Assembly: GCF_000012505.1 (NCBI RefSeq)
Contig: NC_007513.1
Span: 1,612,001-1,676,000, forward strand
Reading direction: 5' to 3'
Length of the DNA stretch: 64,000 nucleotides
DNA from: Synechococcus sp. CC9902
GTDB taxonomy: Bacteria; Cyanobacteriota; Cyanobacteriia; PCC-6307; Cyanobiaceae
The translations under genes and the position numbers were made by a program. The notes beneath the pieces are model-generated. The model was not told the origin of the DNA. It ran no database searches and saw only the letters and a list, made by a program, of their open reading frames with translations. Shown here piece by piece: positions 27,953 to 36,929 of the stretch; the stretch's first letter is position 1, and each line of letters opens with the position of its first letter.

Positions 27953-28596
27953 CTCGCCAGGCGTGGGGCGGTCTCCAACAGAGCTGTCGCCTGTTGGTCA
28001 AGTTCAACGCGCTGGTCACGTAACTGCTGCTCGATCTCGCGACGGGCGCGGCGTTGCTCCCGTTGCGCTGTGTTGGCGTCATGACCGGACATTCCCCAGA
28101 GACGGGCCAGGAGAGCCCGATCATCAGCGCCACCGCGGGCTTTACCGAACACCAACTTTTCTGCGGCAATACCCGCTTGAAGGACTCGACTCCAGCGACG
28201 CAAATCCTCGAGGGTCATTCGCACGCTTTCAGGAACTACAAATTCAGTGGCGCCGTTACTCGCCAACCCTGCCTGGACGCAAGCGAGCGTTCCAACCAAG
28301 ACCCTCTGTACGGGCAAAGCCTCGGTTTCGGCAATTAAGAGATGTCCCGCTTCATGCACCGCAATTCGGCGCAAGCGCTCCTGCCCGCCGGGCAGGGCTT
28401 CCGCCAAGATATGTCCCCCCATACCTTGCCAACTCGCTGCATCAACGCTGAAGGCGATCAGGCCGCCAAGCACGAACACAACAATCCAGGCAGACGACAC
28501 GCCCATCGCAGGGCCGAAGGCACCAAGACCAGTAATCCCTGCCACGACCAAACCGGCCCGCAAGGTGCTGGTTGAGCCCTGACCCTGTTCTGCCAT
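27949..28596 (-). CDS. FtsH-like zinc peptidase-domain protein without AAA ATPase
   Basis: A 215-residue protein with two N-terminal transmembrane helices (about 14-33 and 35-55) and a soluble part. This part holds the metal signature HEAGH (RIAVHEAGHLLIAETEALP), then GIAAEKLVFGKARGGADDRALL, which matches the M41 peptidase helices of FtsH. The ATPase domain is absent. The C-terminus is a long charged helix (REQRRARREIEQQLRDQRVEL). Possibly a membrane protease or an inactive FtsHi-like partner. The downstream Asp usually expected as third ligand may be in GADD, not certain. Overlaps larC by 4 bp. Confidence 0.8.
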   Translation of the reverse strand: MAEQGQGSTSTLRAGLVVAGITGLGAFGPAMGVSSAWIVVFVLGGLIAFSVDAASWQGMGGHILAEALPGGQERLRRIAVHEAGHLLIAETEALPVQRVLVGTLACVQAGLASNGATEFVVPESVRMTLEDLRRWSRVLQAGIAAEKLVFGKARGGADDRALLARLWGMSGHDANTAQREQRRARREIEQQLRDQRVELDQQATALLETAPRLAR

Positions 28597-29216
28597 TAAT
28601 GATTACTGCGGGTGGTAGCCGCTCCACGACCACCCTTCGATTTACCGCCGCGGGTTGGCATCGGTGCGATCACCTCATGCTGCTCTAAGTGAAGTTCTTG
28701 CCCCTGACGACGAAGGTCGAGACTCACGAAATGACGCAGGTGCTCGAGGGGAAGTTCACCCTTAACCGACACCTTGAACGGCAGTGGACGTTTGCCATCG
28801 GGACGCGGGAGCTGCCGCACTTTGACCACCATCTCGCCGGTTTCAGGCTTGGTGTAAATCAACTCCCCGCGAATAGAGAAGTAGTCGTCACCTTGCGGGA
28901 GCGTGTCATCCACATCGTTTTGATCAGGAGAGAGGGTGCTCGGCTCCCAAACACCAGCGATCTGGAGGTGAAGATGTTCGCTATCGCGACAACGGGGATA
29001 CACCACCCACAGATGGGGGTGGTCCATGGCGAGATGCCGGCGCATCAGGGTTAAAACCCTGCCAAGCACAACGGTTTCAAGTTCAAGGCCACTGGAGTCC
29101 GTCAGCACGCCACGCGTGACCTGGTCGGGGTCTGTCGGGGTGTAAGTGCCACGAACTAGACCGATGGCCCGGAACTGCAACGGTTCGGTGACCGGGGGAA
29201 TCGGATGGGCGCGCAT
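28596..29216 (-). CDS. Conserved hypothetical protein
   Basis: A 206-residue soluble protein, first gene of a run coupled with the HEAGH protein (TAATG overlap at 28596), LarC and UPF0104. N-terminal part begins FRAIGLVRGTYTPTD; the middle shows YPRCRDSEHLHLQIAGVWEP and GDDYFSIRGELIYTKPETGEMVVKV; the tail is basic and glycine-rich (PTRGGKSKGGRGAA). No enzymatic motif seen. I recognise it only as a likely conserved cyanobacterial protein of unknown role. Confidence 0.75.
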   Translation of the reverse strand: MRAHPIPPVTEPLQFRAIGLVRGTYTPTDPDQVTRGVLTDSSGLELETVVLGRVLTLMRRHLAMDHPHLWVVYPRCRDSEHLHLQIAGVWEPSTLSPDQNDVDDTLPQGDDYFSIRGELIYTKPETGEMVVKVRQLPRPDGKRPLPFKVSVKGELPLEHLRHFVSLDLRRQGQELHLEQHEVIAPMPTRGGKSKGGRGAATTRSNH

Positions 29217-29306
29217 TGAGCTGGTCCGGGCGGAGCAAGAAATCCGTGTGGTGACTGTAGCCAGCTCTCAGCAATCGCCTCAGACTGGCGACGCTGATCA
29301 AGGTCC

Positions 29307-30116
29307 ATGCCGCACCCAAAAAGGATGCTCCTGCTGGGCCTCTCCCTTGTCGGCGCTTCATTTTTGGGCTGGAGCCTTGCCGCATCGCTCAGCAGCCAAA
29401 CCTCTGCAATCACCAATCGGACGGATGACGATCTCCAGGCAGAGCAGCTCCTCGATCGCCTCGAAGCGCAGGGTGAGCTAGCGCCAAACACCCGCCGCAC
29501 CCTGCTCGAACGCCTCCTTGCCCAAGGTCGTTTTGAGGACGCTTTACGAGTGCTCCAGCCTTGGCGTGCGGAGCAACCTCGTTCCCTCAAGCTCGCCCTA
29601 CTGAGTGCCGATCTTCAACGACTCACTGGCGATACCGATGGGGCGCTGAGCGAACTCAAGCAACTCCTGCCCTTGCATCCACTCGATGCCGAAGTTCTGC
29701 AGTTGCTGTTGTTAGTGGAGCAAACCAATGGCAATGAAAAGCAAGCGCTGAAAGATCTTCAAAAACGCTTCAACAGCCAACAACCTGGAATCCGCTTAGA
29801 GCTGGGCTTGTTACTCGCCGATGCGCAACGCCAAGGGGGGCAGCCCCAGGCAGCTGCAGATCTGTATCGCCAACTTGCCAACGAATCTCCTTCTGACATC
29901 CGCCCTCCACTCGCCCTGGCGTTATTGAAACGCGACGAAGGAAAGGTTGAGCATGTGCAAGCGCTCCTTCACGAGGCACGGCAACAACAAACAGCCAACG
30001 GTGACAACACCGACTTGATCGACCAACTGGCGGTGAGCTGGGGATTGGATGCTGCCCGTCTGCACTCAGCAAAGTCGACAATCCCAACGCCTATGGCTGC
30101 TGCTGATAGGCCTTGA
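29307..30116 (+). CDS. Tetratricopeptide-repeat membrane-anchored protein
   Basis: A 269-residue protein with an N-terminal signal anchor (residues 7-27, MLLLGLSLVGASFLGWSL). Helical pairs typical of TPR units follow: RTLLERLLAQGRFEDALRVLQ, LLSADLQRLTGDTDGALSELK, LELGLLLADAQRQGGQPQAAADLY. Likely a periplasmic or lumenal scaffold for protein-protein contacts. Start ATG 29307. Its last 26 bp overlap the convergent small secreted protein gene. Confidence 0.8.
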   Translation: MPHPKRMLLLGLSLVGASFLGWSLAASLSSQTSAITNRTDDDLQAEQLLDRLEAQGELAPNTRRTLLERLLAQGRFEDALRVLQPWRAEQPRSLKLALLSADLQRLTGDTDGALSELKQLLPLHPLDAEVLQLLLLVEQTNGNEKQALKDLQKRFNSQQPGIRLELGLLLADAQRQGGQPQAAADLYRQLANESPSDIRPPLALALLKRDEGKVEHVQALLHEARQQQTANGDNTDLIDQLAVSWGLDAARLHSAKSTIPTPMAAADRP

Positions 30117-30369
30117 GTGCGTCATCCACTGCGTCTGATGGGGCTGTGGCATCGTCCATTGCACCAGACCTGCGGATGCGGTTGAGGAGGTCCATCGGGT
30201 TGGTCGCATCGAGCACACTGCCACCAGCGGATCCAGCGGAATCCGGGCTGTAAATCTGACGCTCCTGGGGCGTCTCATAGGCACTCCCCATCTGAGCGAC
30301 GGCCGGGCAACTGACAACAGGTAACAGAGCAACGATGGCCAACAGAGGCACCGCACAACGGCGAGACAT
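30091..30369 (-). CDS. Small secreted or lipoprotein-like hypothetical
   Basis: A 92-residue protein from ATG 30369 (TTG 30375 possible). An N-terminal signal (PLLAIVALLPVVSC) ends in a possible lipobox VVSC or a signal-peptidase site after PAVAQ. The mature part is Ser/Ala/Asp-rich (DATNPMDLLNRIRRSGAMDDA, DALKAYQQ) and probably short and helical. No family recognised. Starts divergently from xth, 53 bp apart, and converges on the TPR gene. Confidence 0.65.
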   Translation of the reverse strand: MSRRCAVPLLAIVALLPVVSCPAVAQMGSAYETPQERQIYSPDSAGSAGGSVLDATNPMDLLNRIRRSGAMDDATAPSDAVDDALKAYQQQP

Positions 30370-30422
30370 ACGCAAATTGGGGGTTGGCGGATGCTAAGCG
30401 TCAAGTTCATTGCCAAGCAGCC

Positions 30423-31271
30423 ATGCGGATCGCAACCTGGAATGTGAATTCAGTGCGATCACGCCTGGATCAAGTGCTGAGCTGGCTTGAGCAAGCTCAA
30501 CCGGATTTGCTGTGCCTGCAGGAAACCAAAGTGGATGACCCACTGTTTCCCTTACAAGCCTTTGAAGCCAAAGGATGGCGGGTCCACTTCCATGGTCAAA
30601 AGTCTTACAACGGCGTGGCACTGGTGAGTCGTGCCCCCCTCGATGACGTGCGCTGCGGATTCGTTGGAGAACTCGATAAGGATCCGGAAGCGTTTGAACT
30701 GGGAGAGCAAAAGCGCGTCATCAGCGCATTAATTGATGGGGTTCGCGTTGTAAACCTCTATGTGCCCAATGGCTCCAGCCTGACGTCTGACAAATATCCC
30801 TACAAACTCAAGTGGTTGCGCTGCCTCAAGCGCTATCTAGAGCAACCCTTGCAACGGGGTGAGCCGCTATGTGTCGTTGGGGATTTCAACATCGCTCTTG
30901 AGGCGAGGGATATGCATGATCCCGATCGACTCAGTGGCGGGATCATGGCCAGCGATCCCGAACGTGAAGCGCTGCAAATGGCCCTCGAAAGCGGCCTACA
31001 GGATGTCTTTCGTGTTTTCGAGCCGGATGGAGGTCATTGGAGTTGGTGGGACTACCGCACCGGCGCATGGGATCGAGACCGCGGCTGGCGGATTGATCAC
31101 ATTTATCTCTGCGACGAGTTGTTGGGGTTGGCCCGCAGCTGCGTGATCCACAAACAAGTACGCGGCAATGAAAAACCCAGCGATCACGCACCCGTGAGTG
31201 TTGATTTGGATTGGCCACCAAGCGACGACGATGAGAGCGGAGATAACGAAACCGATGACCTGCTGTTTTGA
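30423..31271 (+). CDS. xth: Exodeoxyribonuclease III / AP endonuclease
   Basis: DNA repair enzyme that cleaves at abasic sites and has 3'-5' exonuclease activity. The 282-residue protein starts MRIATWNVNSVRSRL (ATG 30423) and has LLCLQETKVDD, SYNGVALVSR, GDFNIALEARD and the catalytic C-terminal SDHAPVSVDLDW. It also has WRIDHIYL. Full length for the family. Ends 1 bp before convergent glcD. Confidence 0.94.
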   Translation: MRIATWNVNSVRSRLDQVLSWLEQAQPDLLCLQETKVDDPLFPLQAFEAKGWRVHFHGQKSYNGVALVSRAPLDDVRCGFVGELDKDPEAFELGEQKRVISALIDGVRVVNLYVPNGSSLTSDKYPYKLKWLRCLKRYLEQPLQRGEPLCVVGDFNIALEARDMHDPDRLSGGIMASDPEREALQMALESGLQDVFRVFEPDGGHWSWWDYRTGAWDRDRGWRIDHIYLCDELLGLARSCVIHKQVRGNEKPSDHAPVSVDLDWPPSDDDESGDNETDDLLF

Positions 31272-31272
31272 G

Positions 31273-32724
31273 TCAAAACAACTCGACAGTGGACTGAAGC
31301 GTCACCGAACGCTTCGCGGATTCACCGCACGTGCGTGGGGTAGGAAGAACCTTGCCAGGGTTCGCTCGATTATCAGGGTCAAATGCGCGTCGCAATAACC
31401 CCATGGTCTGCAGGTCCTCTGGAGCAAACATCCAATCGAGATAACAGCGTTTGTCTGCTCCGACACCGTGCTCGCCGCTAATGCTTCCCCCTACAGCAAG
31501 ACACTCTTTCAAAATTGCTGCACCAAGATCCTTCACCCGCTGTTCGGCATTGGGCTCTGCAGCGGAATAGAGGATCAGCGGATGCAAATTGCCATCACCC
31601 GCATGGAACACATTGGCCACGGGAAGTCCATGCTCCTGGCTGAGACGTTCGATCGCCGCCAAAACCAACGGAAGGCTGCTTCGGGGGACGACACCGTCCT
31701 GCACGTAATACGTGGGAGTGATTTTCCCCACCGCTGAAAAGGCGGATTTGCGCCCTTTCCAAAGCACCGCACATTCCGTGGGATCTTCTGCTCGACGCAG
31801 TCCGCGGGCCCCAGCCCCACGGCACAGCTGTTCAGCCCTTTGAGCGGAAGCCTGAACCTCCGCTTCCTGGCCATCCAGTTCGATCAACAGCACCGCCGCC
31901 GCATCCCTTGGGTATTCGTCGTATCCGAAGAAATCATTCACCGCATTGATGGTGACGTTGTCCATAATTTCCATTCCTGCTGGCAGCAAACCCGCTGCTG
32001 TAACAGCCCGGACCGCTTCACCCGCAGACTCCATCGTTTCGAAATCAGCGAGCAGCACGTTGACGCATTCCGGCGCTCGCAACAGACGAAGAGTGATTGC
32101 GGTGGCAATTCCAAGCGTGCCCTCACTCCCGATGAAGGCGCCGCGCAAATCCAGCTCCTGAGACTCGGCCAAACCATTACCAAGCTGGGTGACGCTGCCA
32201 TCGGGAAGCACCACTTCCAAACCAAGCACGTGATTGCTGGTGACCCCGTACTTGAGGCAGTGCACACCGCCAGAATTCTCGGCCACGTTGCCCCCAATAC
32301 TGCAGACCACCTGGCTGGAAGGATCCGGCGCGTAATAGAAACCATCGCCAGCGACAGCCCTGGTTACCCAGCTGTTAATCACCCCGGGTTGCACGGTGAC
32401 GCGGTGGTTTGCCAAATCCAGTTCAAGCACGTTGCGCATGCGGCTCGTGACCACGAGCAGTGCTTCCTCATCCACCAAAGCCCCTCCCGACAGACCCGTT
32501 CCACTACCCCGCGCCACAAAAGGAATGCTGTGGGCGTCGCAACAACGAAGAACAGCAGCGACTTGCTCCGTTGTTTCCGGCAACACCGCCAAGGGTGGAC
32601 ATTGGCGCTCCAGCGTCAAACCATCACAGTCGTAACTCAGTAACTCTTGACGTTTCGAAACGACCCCGCGGGCGGGGAGTAGACGGCGGAGATCCCTCTC
32701 CAGAGCAGCCCAGTCGTAGGACAT
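31273..32724 (-). CDS. glcD: Glycolate oxidase/dehydrogenase subunit GlcD
   Basis: FAD-dependent oxidation of glycolate in photorespiration, 483 residues from ATG 32724. FAD-binding segment: PFVARGSGTGLSGGAL, DPSSQVVCSIGGNVAENSGG, CLKYGVTSNHVLGLEVVLPDG. The C-terminal domain ends with FHAGDGNLHPLILY and ISGEHGVGADKRCYL, whose Gly-His-rich stretches line the flavin. The gene is divergent from hemL. Partners GlcE and GlcF are not in the window. Confidence 0.93.
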   Translation of the reverse strand: MSYDWAALERDLRRLLPARGVVSKRQELLSYDCDGLTLERQCPPLAVLPETTEQVAAVLRCCDAHSIPFVARGSGTGLSGGALVDEEALLVVTSRMRNVLELDLANHRVTVQPGVINSWVTRAVAGDGFYYAPDPSSQVVCSIGGNVAENSGGVHCLKYGVTSNHVLGLEVVLPDGSVTQLGNGLAESQELDLRGAFIGSEGTLGIATAITLRLLRAPECVNVLLADFETMESAGEAVRAVTAAGLLPAGMEIMDNVTINAVNDFFGYDEYPRDAAAVLLIELDGQEAEVQASAQRAEQLCRGAGARGLRRAEDPTECAVLWKGRKSAFSAVGKITPTYYVQDGVVPRSSLPLVLAAIERLSQEHGLPVANVFHAGDGNLHPLILYSAAEPNAEQRVKDLGAAILKECLAVGGSISGEHGVGADKRCYLDWMFAPEDLQTMGLLRRAFDPDNRANPGKVLPTPRTCGESAKRSVTLQSTVELF

Positions 32725-32861
32725 GTCATCCCCCTAGATGGGTGAACGATAGGCAGGTCGAACGGGCAATCTGCCGCGATTGGGACACAGAACAGACGCA
32801 TGTGGACGTTCTTGGGTCAGGATGATGCACGGTTTGCATTTGCCTCTTGGCGTCGGTTCCT

Positions 32862-34163
32862 GTGACAACACCTACGTTGAACACCAGCCGCTCCCAGGCC
32901 ATCTTCGGCGCAGCGCAGGGCCTGATGCCCGGTGGAGTGAGCTCTCCAGTGCGCGCGTTTAAGTCTGTGGGTGGTCAGCCGATCGTGTTCGATCGGGTCA
33001 AGGGTCCCTATGCCTGGGATGTCGATGGGAATAAATACATCGATTACATCGGTAGCTGGGGGCCCGCCATCTGTGGCCATGCCCACCCGGAAGTGATTAG
33101 CGCGCTCCAGGAAGCGATCGAAAAGGGCACCAGCTTTGGGGCCCCCTGCGCCCTTGAAAACACTCTGGCGGAAATGGTGATCGACGCTGTTCCCAGCGTC
33201 GAGATGGTCCGCTTTGTGAACAGCGGCACCGAAGCTTGCATGGCTGTGCTTCGCCTCATGCGCGCCTTCACTGGGCGCGACAAGGTGATCAAGTTCGAAG
33301 GCTGCTATCACGGCCATGCCGACATGTTTTTGGTGAAGGCAGGGTCCGGCGTCGCCACCCTTGGACTTCCCGATTCACCTGGGGTTCCTCGCAGCACCAC
33401 AGCCAACACCCTGACGGCGCCCTACAACGATCTTGAGGCCGTGAAAGCTCTGTTCGCAGAGAACCCAGATGCCATCTCTGGCGTGATCCTCGAGCCCATT
33501 GTTGGAAATGCTGGATTCATTCAGCCCGAGCCAGGCTTCCTTGAGGGTTTGCGAGAACTCACCAAAGAAAATGGTGCGCTACTCGTGTTTGATGAAGTGA
33601 TGACTGGATTCCGCATCAGCTATGGCGGAGCCCAAGCGCACTTCGGCGTCACACCAGATCTCACCACCATGGGGAAAGTGATCGGAGGCGGTCTTCCAGT
33701 TGGAGCATATGGCGGAAGGGCAGACATCATGCAGATGGTGTCCCCAGCTGGGCCGATGTATCAAGCCGGCACCTTGAGCGGAAACCCACTAGCGATGACC
33801 GCGGGCATCAAGACCCTCGAATTGCTGAAACAACCTGGGACTTACGAGAAGCTTGCGGCCACGACTGAACGGTTGATTTCTGGCATCAAAACTGCCGCTG
33901 GCGAAGCCGGTTTCCCCATCACGGGTGGCAGCGTCAGCGCCATGTTTGGCTTCTTTCTTTGCGAAGGTCCTGTTCGCAACTTTGAGGAAGCCAAGGCCAC
34001 AGATTCGGAGCGTTTCGGCAGGCTGCATCGCGCCATGCTTGAGCGTGGCGTTTATCTCGCGCCCTCTGCATATGAAGCCGGTTTCACATCATTGGCCCAT
34101 TCCGATGCAGACATCGAAGCAACGATTAACGCCTTCCGCGAGAGCTTTGCCGTTATCGGTTAG
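32862..34163 (+). CDS. hemL: Glutamate-1-semialdehyde 2,1-aminomutase
   Basis: PLP enzyme that makes 5-aminolevulinate in the C5 pathway, feeding chlorophyll and haem. Matching stretches are [58 protein letters not shown] and the lysine-bearing [18 protein letters not shown], in which the Lys forms the Schiff base. GTG 32862 (433 residues) is preferred to an upstream TTG at 32847. Divergent from glcD. Confidence 0.96.
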   Translation: MTTPTLNTSRSQAIFGAAQGLMPGGVSSPVRAFKSVGGQPIVFDRVKGPYAWDVDGNKYIDYIGSWGPAICGHAHPEVISALQEAIEKGTSFGAPCALENTLAEMVIDAVPSVEMVRFVNSGTEACMAVLRLMRAFTGRDKVIKFEGCYHGHADMFLVKAGSGVATLGLPDSPGVPRSTTANTLTAPYNDLEAVKALFAENPDAISGVILEPIVGNAGFIQPEPGFLEGLRELTKENGALLVFDEVMTGFRISYGGAQAHFGVTPDLTTMGKVIGGGLPVGAYGGRADIMQMVSPAGPMYQAGTLSGNPLAMTAGIKTLELLKQPGTYEKLAATTERLISGIKTAAGEAGFPITGGSVSAMFGFFLCEGPVRNFEEAKATDSERFGRLHRAMLERGVYLAPSAYEAGFTSLAHSDADIEATINAFRESFAVIG

Positions 34164-34179
34164 GCCTCAAACTTAATCA

Positions 34180-34692
34180 TTGCAGGCATCAATTCCACCA
34201 GTTCCTCCCGCTTTGATCTGCACGATCCAAGCGGTTCAAAGCAGCTGGCTAAAAACGCCCATTCAGGCCGTTCGCCAGCTTGAATATCAAAGCTTCCGCG
34301 TGATTCATGCTCCGGATTCAACTGAGAAACAAAACGCGGAGCGAAAAGTAAAAGTAGAACCAAGGACAGTGATTGATAGCCGGCTCACAATCCTGGCTGA
34401 AAACTTTCAATCATTAGAACGCTGGCAACCGAGAGCCATGGGATATGGACAGCTCAATTACACGTGGTCATTCAAGGCTCCATTGGGCTTCGTGGCAAAA
34501 CCACATCCCGGCAAAACTTCAAACACAATGAATACAACAACCATTCACGTTGAAGGCAGTTTAAAAATCAACCCACAACTGCAATTTGAATTGCACAATC
34601 TATCAACATTGAGACAGGACACATCAAGCGATTTGATCAACAGATTGGATGAACAAGCCAAGGGAAGCTGCATTCCTCAATCACGATCTTAA
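34180..34692 (+). CDS. Hypothetical protein
   Basis: A 170-residue frame with TTG start, right after hemL on the same strand. The composition is polar with a mid-section containing YTWSFKAPLGFVAKPHPGK and a Thr/Asn-rich tail. No membrane span, motif or family recognised. It is visibly more A/T rich than its neighbour. A later GTG near 34.3 kb could be the true start. Confidence 0.5.
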   Translation: MQASIPPVPPALICTIQAVQSSWLKTPIQAVRQLEYQSFRVIHAPDSTEKQNAERKVKVEPRTVIDSRLTILAENFQSLERWQPRAMGYGQLNYTWSFKAPLGFVAKPHPGKTSNTMNTTTIHVEGSLKINPQLQFELHNLSTLRQDTSSDLINRLDEQAKGSCIPQSRS

Positions 34693-34739
34693 TTGCGCCA
34701 AGAAAATAATATTTTCAACAACAAACTCCTTTTATCTCT

Positions 34740-35207
34740 TCATGCAATTGGATGCACCCAACGCACAAGCGCCTTGCCAGGGCTAGCGATATCCGTAATA
34801 TTTTCATAGACAAAATCTTGCCAACCAATCTCTGGCAATCCGGCAAAGAGCATCAGATTGAGTGGGAACTCCTCAGAGTCGGTACAACGACGAAAATCAT
34901 CACGAAACAGAAAAATTGGTTTACCTAAAGCCATGGCAGCACCCAGTTCCACCATGACGCCCTCATCAGGAGGTGTTCCATTCACGATCGCAAATAGGGC
35001 ATCTGCATCACGAACATCCTGAAGATCTTTTTGTGCAACGCGATAAGCCCAGCCAGGTTCTGCAAAATCAATCTGGCCATTGCGCGTGAAAGGCTCCCAA
35101 ACCTCTAATCCAAGCGCAGTTAATGCATCAACAAATTCAGGAAGCAACAGGCGTTTCCACTGCTCAGAAAAGCCATAGGGCGAGGCCAGATAAATGGTGC
35201 GGCGCAT
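34740..35207 (-). CDS. Nucleoside 2-deoxyribosyltransferase family protein
   Basis: A 155-residue protein with the family's N-terminal TIYLASPYGFSEQWKR and the catalytic/base region DADALFAIVNGTPPDEGVMVELGAAMALGKPIFLFRDDF. In this family the Glu of VELGAA-type motifs attacks the deoxyribose; E103-like residue seen here. Known members swap bases on deoxyribonucleosides or hydrolyse them. Overall length is standard. It is downstream of the phosphoribosyltransferase gene, 4 bp apart, so the pair likely forms an operon in base salvage. Confidence 0.86.
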   Translation of the reverse strand: MRRTIYLASPYGFSEQWKRLLLPEFVDALTALGLEVWEPFTRNGQIDFAEPGWAYRVAQKDLQDVRDADALFAIVNGTPPDEGVMVELGAAMALGKPIFLFRDDFRRCTDSEEFPLNLMLFAGLPEIGWQDFVYENITDIASPGKALVRWVHPIA

Positions 35208-35211
35208 CTAG

Positions 35212-35607
35212 TTAGGAATCAAGACGAGATTGGCGATAGTGGCTTTCATCAGCAATCGCTTTTGCGGCATTTTCCCAAGGGAACAAAAGCCACTCAGAAC
35301 TCAAGGTCACCTCAGCGGCATCCCACCATTGGGGCGGAGATTTGCTGATCCAAACGGCATAGGTGGCCTGAGGCCATTGAAGCCGAAGCCCTTGCAAGGT
35401 CCGTCCAGTCTCAAAGACATCATCGACGATTAAACAGTGGTTATCGGGTTCCATTAACAGGGGAAGTCCTAAGGCATGACTCAGCCCTACGGCCAAACAA
35501 AGACCACCCCGAGGGATACCAAACACACCGTTCAGGGATCGACCGCTATATCGCTCTGTAAGGACTTGAACGCAGGCATCAAAATCAGCCCAATTGAGTT
35601 GCTTCAT
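35212..35607 (-). CDS. Phosphoribosyltransferase-domain protein
   Basis: A 131-residue protein with the PRPP-binding loop CLIVDDVFETGRTL near residue 70 and an N-terminal GIPRGGLCLAVGLSHALGLPLL. Shares the fold of purine and pyrimidine phosphoribosyltransferases, with a short hood; substrate unknown. Start ATG 35607 chosen over ATG 35646, which overlaps the divergent gene at 35645. The neighbouring deoxyribosyltransferase gene starts 4 bp later, indicating a shared transcript. Confidence 0.82.
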   Translation of the reverse strand: MKQLNWADFDACVQVLTERYSGRSLNGVFGIPRGGLCLAVGLSHALGLPLLMEPDNHCLIVDDVFETGRTLQGLRLQWPQATYAVWISKSPPQWWDAAEVTLSSEWLLFPWENAAKAIADESHYRQSRLDS

Positions 35608-35644
35608 GCCGTGAGAATGGCATTTCAACGCTTGATCAGCATCC

Positions 35645-35908
35645 ATGATTCAAGAGATTCCTCCCCAAGAGCAGATGCGCAAGTGGTTTCGTAGTCACCT
35701 GCTGTCGCGCGACGTTGAGCTTCAGGAGCTGTATGAGCTCGAGCAGGGTGATCTAGACCTTCTCATGGCAGAAACCGCAGAGATCCGCTCCGATGCTGAA
35801 AACCGGTCCCGCAGCCATGGACGCTGGTGCACAGCTGGCTATGTGCTCGAACTTTCCAGGATCATTGATCAACGCAGGGCGTCTGAGAGATCATTCGATA
35901 GGCGGTAA
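35645..35908 (+). CDS. Conserved hypothetical protein, small
   Basis: An 87-residue helical, charged protein starting MIQEIPPQEQMRKWFRSHLLSRDVE-like sequence; the segment ELYELEQGDLDLLMAETAEI and HGRWCTAGYVLELSRI look conserved, but I do not know the family. The start is divergent with the phosphoribosyltransferase gene and the stop precedes the glycosyltransferase gene by 16 bp. Confidence 0.65.
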   Translation: MIQEIPPQEQMRKWFRSHLLSRDVELQELYELEQGDLDLLMAETAEIRSDAENRSRSHGRWCTAGYVLELSRIIDQRRASERSFDRR

Positions 35909-35924
35909 TGCCTTAAACGATCGA

Positions 35925-36929
35925 TCAATCTGGCAAGACATAACAATCAATCCCCACCCTATTGAGCAATCGAGAAGGCCAAGACTGGCGAATTTTGTAA
36001 TCGGATCTCAATTGACGCAACACTCTTTTCTGGTAACTAATTTTACTTGGCTTATCGGCCAGAATTTTCTCTATATCCTTGATTTGATTATGAATAGAAC
36101 GCTTGCGGAAGACTCCATAAATACTGTTAATGCTCTGCTTTAATTCAGCCTTGACTGAACTCAAATCAACGGACATCTGTTCACGCAACCGATTTAACAT
36201 CACTTGATCGGTTGATACGGCATAAGGATCTTTTTGCTCAGGCAAATGATCAAGAACTCTCAACAAGAATGCAACCCTGGCATGCCTACTTGGGAAAGCA
36301 GCCAATTGGTGCGCAGTAGGCCCTTCTCCAAGAGCGACAGTCTTTCGACCAGTACTTTGTGCCAATGTTCGCTTCACGACGCCGCCCTCCTTCAGCATGA
36401 GATCGTCCAAACCACGCAGATAGTAATGATGGATCGGGAAGGCCAAGCCCTCGCTCAAACCCAAACAGCGCCCACGCCCCCTTGTCCCTGAACGATGCAA
36501 ACCGAGACCCGTCAATGAGCGCGTATGCATCACAGACTTAATTTGAGGAAAATCAAAAAACCGCTTCACACCTGATTCAAAGCCTGAATCTGAGAGAGTG
36601 GCAGTCATTCTCCAAGGCATCGCCAACGACTGAAATGCCTCCTCTTGAATGAACGGGAGGAGATCGGGATGCAAATATTCATCAGCATCAATCACAGCCA
36701 CATAGTCTTCTTTAATCAATCCACGAACAGCACCAATCTTCTGCCCTTCAACCTCGGTAAAACTCAACTTATTTCGGGACAAAATCTCACGACATAGGGG
36801 TGCACCCCCTGGAGCAATCACGGGATAAAACTGGTCGATACCGATCGATCGGTGATGATCGATAAACGATTGCAGGTAAGGGGCCTCACCATCGAACACA
36901 CGAACAACAATGGCGCAACTCTTAGCCAC
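35925..36929 (-). CDS. Glycosyltransferase, GT92/DUF23 or family-2-like
   Basis: A 334-residue cytosolic protein. Motifs typical of glycosyltransferases that act on acceptor glycans: APYLQSFIDHHRSIGIDQF near residue 20, DYVAVIDADEYLHP (DxD-type D-A-D near 80) and IHHYYLRGLDDLMLKEG near 175. The C-terminal half is helical and lysine-rich. Likely builds a surface or extracellular polysaccharide; donor and acceptor unknown. The gene sits in a visibly A/T-rich region, which is common for glycosyltransferases of island origin. Confidence 0.75.
   Translation of the reverse strand: MAKSCAIVVRVFDGEAPYLQSFIDHHRSIGIDQFYPVIAPGGAPLCREILSRNKLSFTEVEGQKIGAVRGLIKEDYVAVIDADEYLHPDLLPFIQEEAFQSLAMPWRMTATLSDSGFESGVKRFFDFPQIKSVMHTRSLTGLGLHRSGTRGRGRCLGLSEGLAFPIHHYYLRGLDDLMLKEGGVVKRTLAQSTGRKTVALGEGPTAHQLAAFPSRHARVAFLLRVLDHLPEQKDPYAVSTDQVMLNRLREQMSVDLSSVKAELKQSINSIYGVFRKRSIHNQIKDIEKILADKPSKISYQKRVLRQLRSDYKIRQSWPSRLLNRVGIDCYVLPD

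Noticed and set aside
31840-32643. 267-codon plus-strand frame opposite glcD
   Set aside because: Shadow of glcD with low-complexity, His-rich translation; no start context.
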